Of a DNA stretch of 64,000 bases, positions 62,345-64,000 are shown one piece after another. Below the pieces are notes generated by a model, which was given only the letters and a program-made list of their open reading frames with translations, made no database searches and was not told the DNA's origin. Positions within the stretch are counted from its first letter, which is position 1; every line of letters begins with the position of its first letter. Origin of the DNA: Anagrus nilaparvatae (taxonomy: Eukaryota > Arthropoda > Insecta > Hymenoptera > Mymaridae); the NCBI GenBank assembly GCA_022575985.1, contig JAKSXM010000137.1, positions 16,758,001-16,822,000 on the forward strand, given 5' to 3'. The position numbers and the translations under genes are program-made.

Positions 62345-63074
62345 TTTAAGGGCGCTCTGTCCACCACTGGGTGTTTTTTGCGCAGTATATTTGTAACTAA
62401 AATATTTTAACCATATATTTATTTATAATAATTTTTTAATGAAAGAATCAATGTATTTCAGTATTTAGTACAAGAATATAAAAAAAGAAATTAAAATTGT
62501 TTATTTGTTTAAACAAATACGACCTGTTAAATTTTTGAAATTCCCGGGTCATAAAAGCCTGAGTTCCCAGATCTGGGCTACTTGGATCAAAATTCTGCTT
62601 GGCTCATATTAAAGATCATTCAATTCTAGGTGGAGGTATCGTGGGAAATTTTTCGCTAAACCTCTTCAGTAATGAGTTACAGTTAATTGTTTATAAAAAA
62701 AAAGTTAAAAATTCTCTACAATTTATAAACAAATAGGTATAACTCATTACTGAAAAGGTTTAGCGAAAAATTTCCCACGATACCTCCACCTAGAATTGAA
62801 TGATCTTCAATATGAGCCAAGCAGAATTTTGATCCAAGTAGCCCAGATCTTGGAACTCAGGCTTTTATGACCCAAAAATTTCAAAAATTTAACAGGTCGT
62901 CTTTGTTTAAACAAATAAACATTTTTAATTTTTTTTTTTATATTCTTGTACTAAATACTGAAATACATTGATTCTTTCATTAAAAAATTATTATAAATAA
63001 ATATATGGTTAAAATATTTTAGTTACGAATATACTGCGCAAAAAACACCCAGTGGTGGACAGAGCGTCCTTAAA
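62345..63074. mobile_element. near-perfect long hairpin element, arms about 345 bp
   Basis: The arms begin TTTAAGGGCGCTCTGTCCAC on the left and end with the near-complement on the right. Whole blocks such as CACCACTGGGTGTTTTTTGC and AAATTTTTCGCTAAACCTCT appear in both orientations. The loop is a short A/T-rich stretch near 62,710. No coding capacity is visible. It lies immediately upstream of the second aminotransferase gene. Confidence 0.8.
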
Positions 63075-63160
63075 CTTTAGAAATTAAAATTATAACTATA
63101 TAAAAAATTTTTAAAAATTTTAAGTTATAATATTTTAAATTAATTTTAAACTGTTAGGAT

Positions 63161-63290
63161 AAATTAAAAATTATTTTGAAGTACCCTTTGTAATTCAGAA
63201 ATAATGAACAAAAAAACTAAGAAATAAAATTTTAATGAACAGAAATATCCTGAGTATAAAAATGTGAACAAAATGATTCTGAACACTTTT
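63161..63290 (+). repeat. direct repeat, left copy
   Basis: AATTAAAAATTATTTTGAAG and the following AGAAATAATGAACAAAAAAA and AAATAAAATTTTAATGA are repeated with small changes from 63,898 to the end of the window. The hairpin at 63,554 lies between the two copies. Confidence 0.55.
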
Positions 63291-63553
63291 TTAACTGAGA
63301 TCAAATGGAACCTCTTCGAAATATTTTTATTTTGTAAAAAAGAATAAAATATTCTTAAATTATCTACAATTTCCAATTATTTCCGGATTAGTATTATTTC
63401 AAAATAATTTTTAATTATTATAAAAGTATTTCAAAATAATTTTCAATTTATTCTAAAAAAACAAAAGACAATAGATACAGGTAAAAATTATTATTATTAT
63501 ATTTATATATATAATTTTTTTTTAAATTTGTATTAATACTATTTTTAAAAATA

Positions 63554-63764
63554 AATTTTTTGGTATACTCTAAAAACGAGTATTTATCCGATCAATAAAG
63601 ATTATTTCTTTGCGCCAATAAAATTTTGGTTCATTCTTCAAAAAATTGAAATGGTGGCCTCAAAATTGGCCAGTTTTTGATGAATGGAACCAAATTTTTT
63701 TGGCGCAAAGAAATAAACTTTATTGATCGGATAAATACTCGTTTTTAGGGTATGCCAAAAAATT
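63554..63764. repeat. hairpin element of about 210 bp
   Basis: GAGTATTTATCCGATCAATA and TTCTTTGCGCCAATAAAATT on the left are matched by complements on the right, enclosing a loop with GGTGGCCTCAAAATTGGCCA. The arms are nearly perfect. No coding capacity is seen. Confidence 0.75.
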
Positions 63765-63897
63765 CAAAACACTAAAAAATTTATTAATAAAAATAATATT
63801 AATAAATTTAAGAAAAAAATGTATAAATAATAAAAATAATTTTTATCTGAGTCTGTTGTTTTTTTTTCTTTTGTTTTAATTTTTAAATTTTAGAATA

Positions 63898-64000
63898 AAT
63901 TAAAAATTATTTTGAAATACTCTTATAATCCAGAAATAATAAAAAAAAAACACTTAAAAATAAAATTTTAATGACGAACAAAATAATTCTGAAAACTTTT
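63898..64000 (+). repeat. direct repeat, right copy, running off the window
   Basis: Counterpart of 63,161-63,290. The match continues to the last base of the window, so its true end is not seen. Confidence 0.5.

Noticed and set aside
1..64000. tRNA, rRNA, CRISPR arrays and autonomous transposase or reverse-transcriptase genes
   Set aside because: I looked for tRNA-like T-arm words, regularly spaced repeats with unique spacers and long open frames. None was convincing, and the longest credible coding sequences are the three spliced genes reported.

Overview
The window is eukaryotic, very A/T-rich DNA (roughly four bases in five are A or T, judged by eye). Three spliced protein genes with short GT-AG introns (mostly 60-430 nt) sit in a sea of small non-autonomous mobile elements. 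The gene content (an AADAT-type kynurenine/aminoadipate aminotransferase and a calaxin/EFCAB1-type ciliary EF-hand protein), the intron sizes and the base composition suggest an insect. An A/T-rich parasitoid wasp is my guess, not something the sequence proves. I see no rRNA, tRNA, CRISPR or prokaryotic operon structure.

Layout. Bases 1-40,296 hold no gene I can support. They carry foldback elements (14,054-15,303; 25,018-26,065; 27,739-29,142), TA-flanked MITEs (17,369-17,799; 22,699-22,980; 32,517-32,760; 33,057-33,425; 36,950-37,620), a G/C-rich inverted-repeat element (36,518-36,886), older dispersed repeats, and several unique, less A/T-rich islands that could be regulatory. From 40,297 to 43,365 (+) lies an intact 8-exon aminotransferase gene (425 codons). 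From 50,319 to 51,473 (+) lies a 5-exon calaxin-like gene (242 codons). From 62,119 down to 58,700 (-) lies a second aminotransferase gene whose first seven coding exons match the first copy in length to the base, but whose eighth exon is missing. The last 2 kb are two long hairpin repeats and a direct repeat.

How the parts relate. The two aminotransferase genes are an inverted duplication spaced about 15 kb apart with the calaxin gene between them. Both keep the pyridoxal-phosphate lysine and the substrate arginine, so both are probably active in kynurenine/2-aminoadipate transamination, but the second has diverged near the C terminus. Repeats have since reshaped the introns: a dispersed repeat sits in intron 3 of copy 1 and a run of about 155-bp tandem repeats fills intron 6 of copy 2. 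The calaxin gene is functionally unrelated (dynein-arm/flagellar protein) and appears to keep only one canonical calcium-binding loop.

The most unusual structures are the foldback elements whose arms are built of repeated modules of about 120-150 bp facing a centre, together with a set of very long near-perfect hairpins. No wholly new gene system was found.
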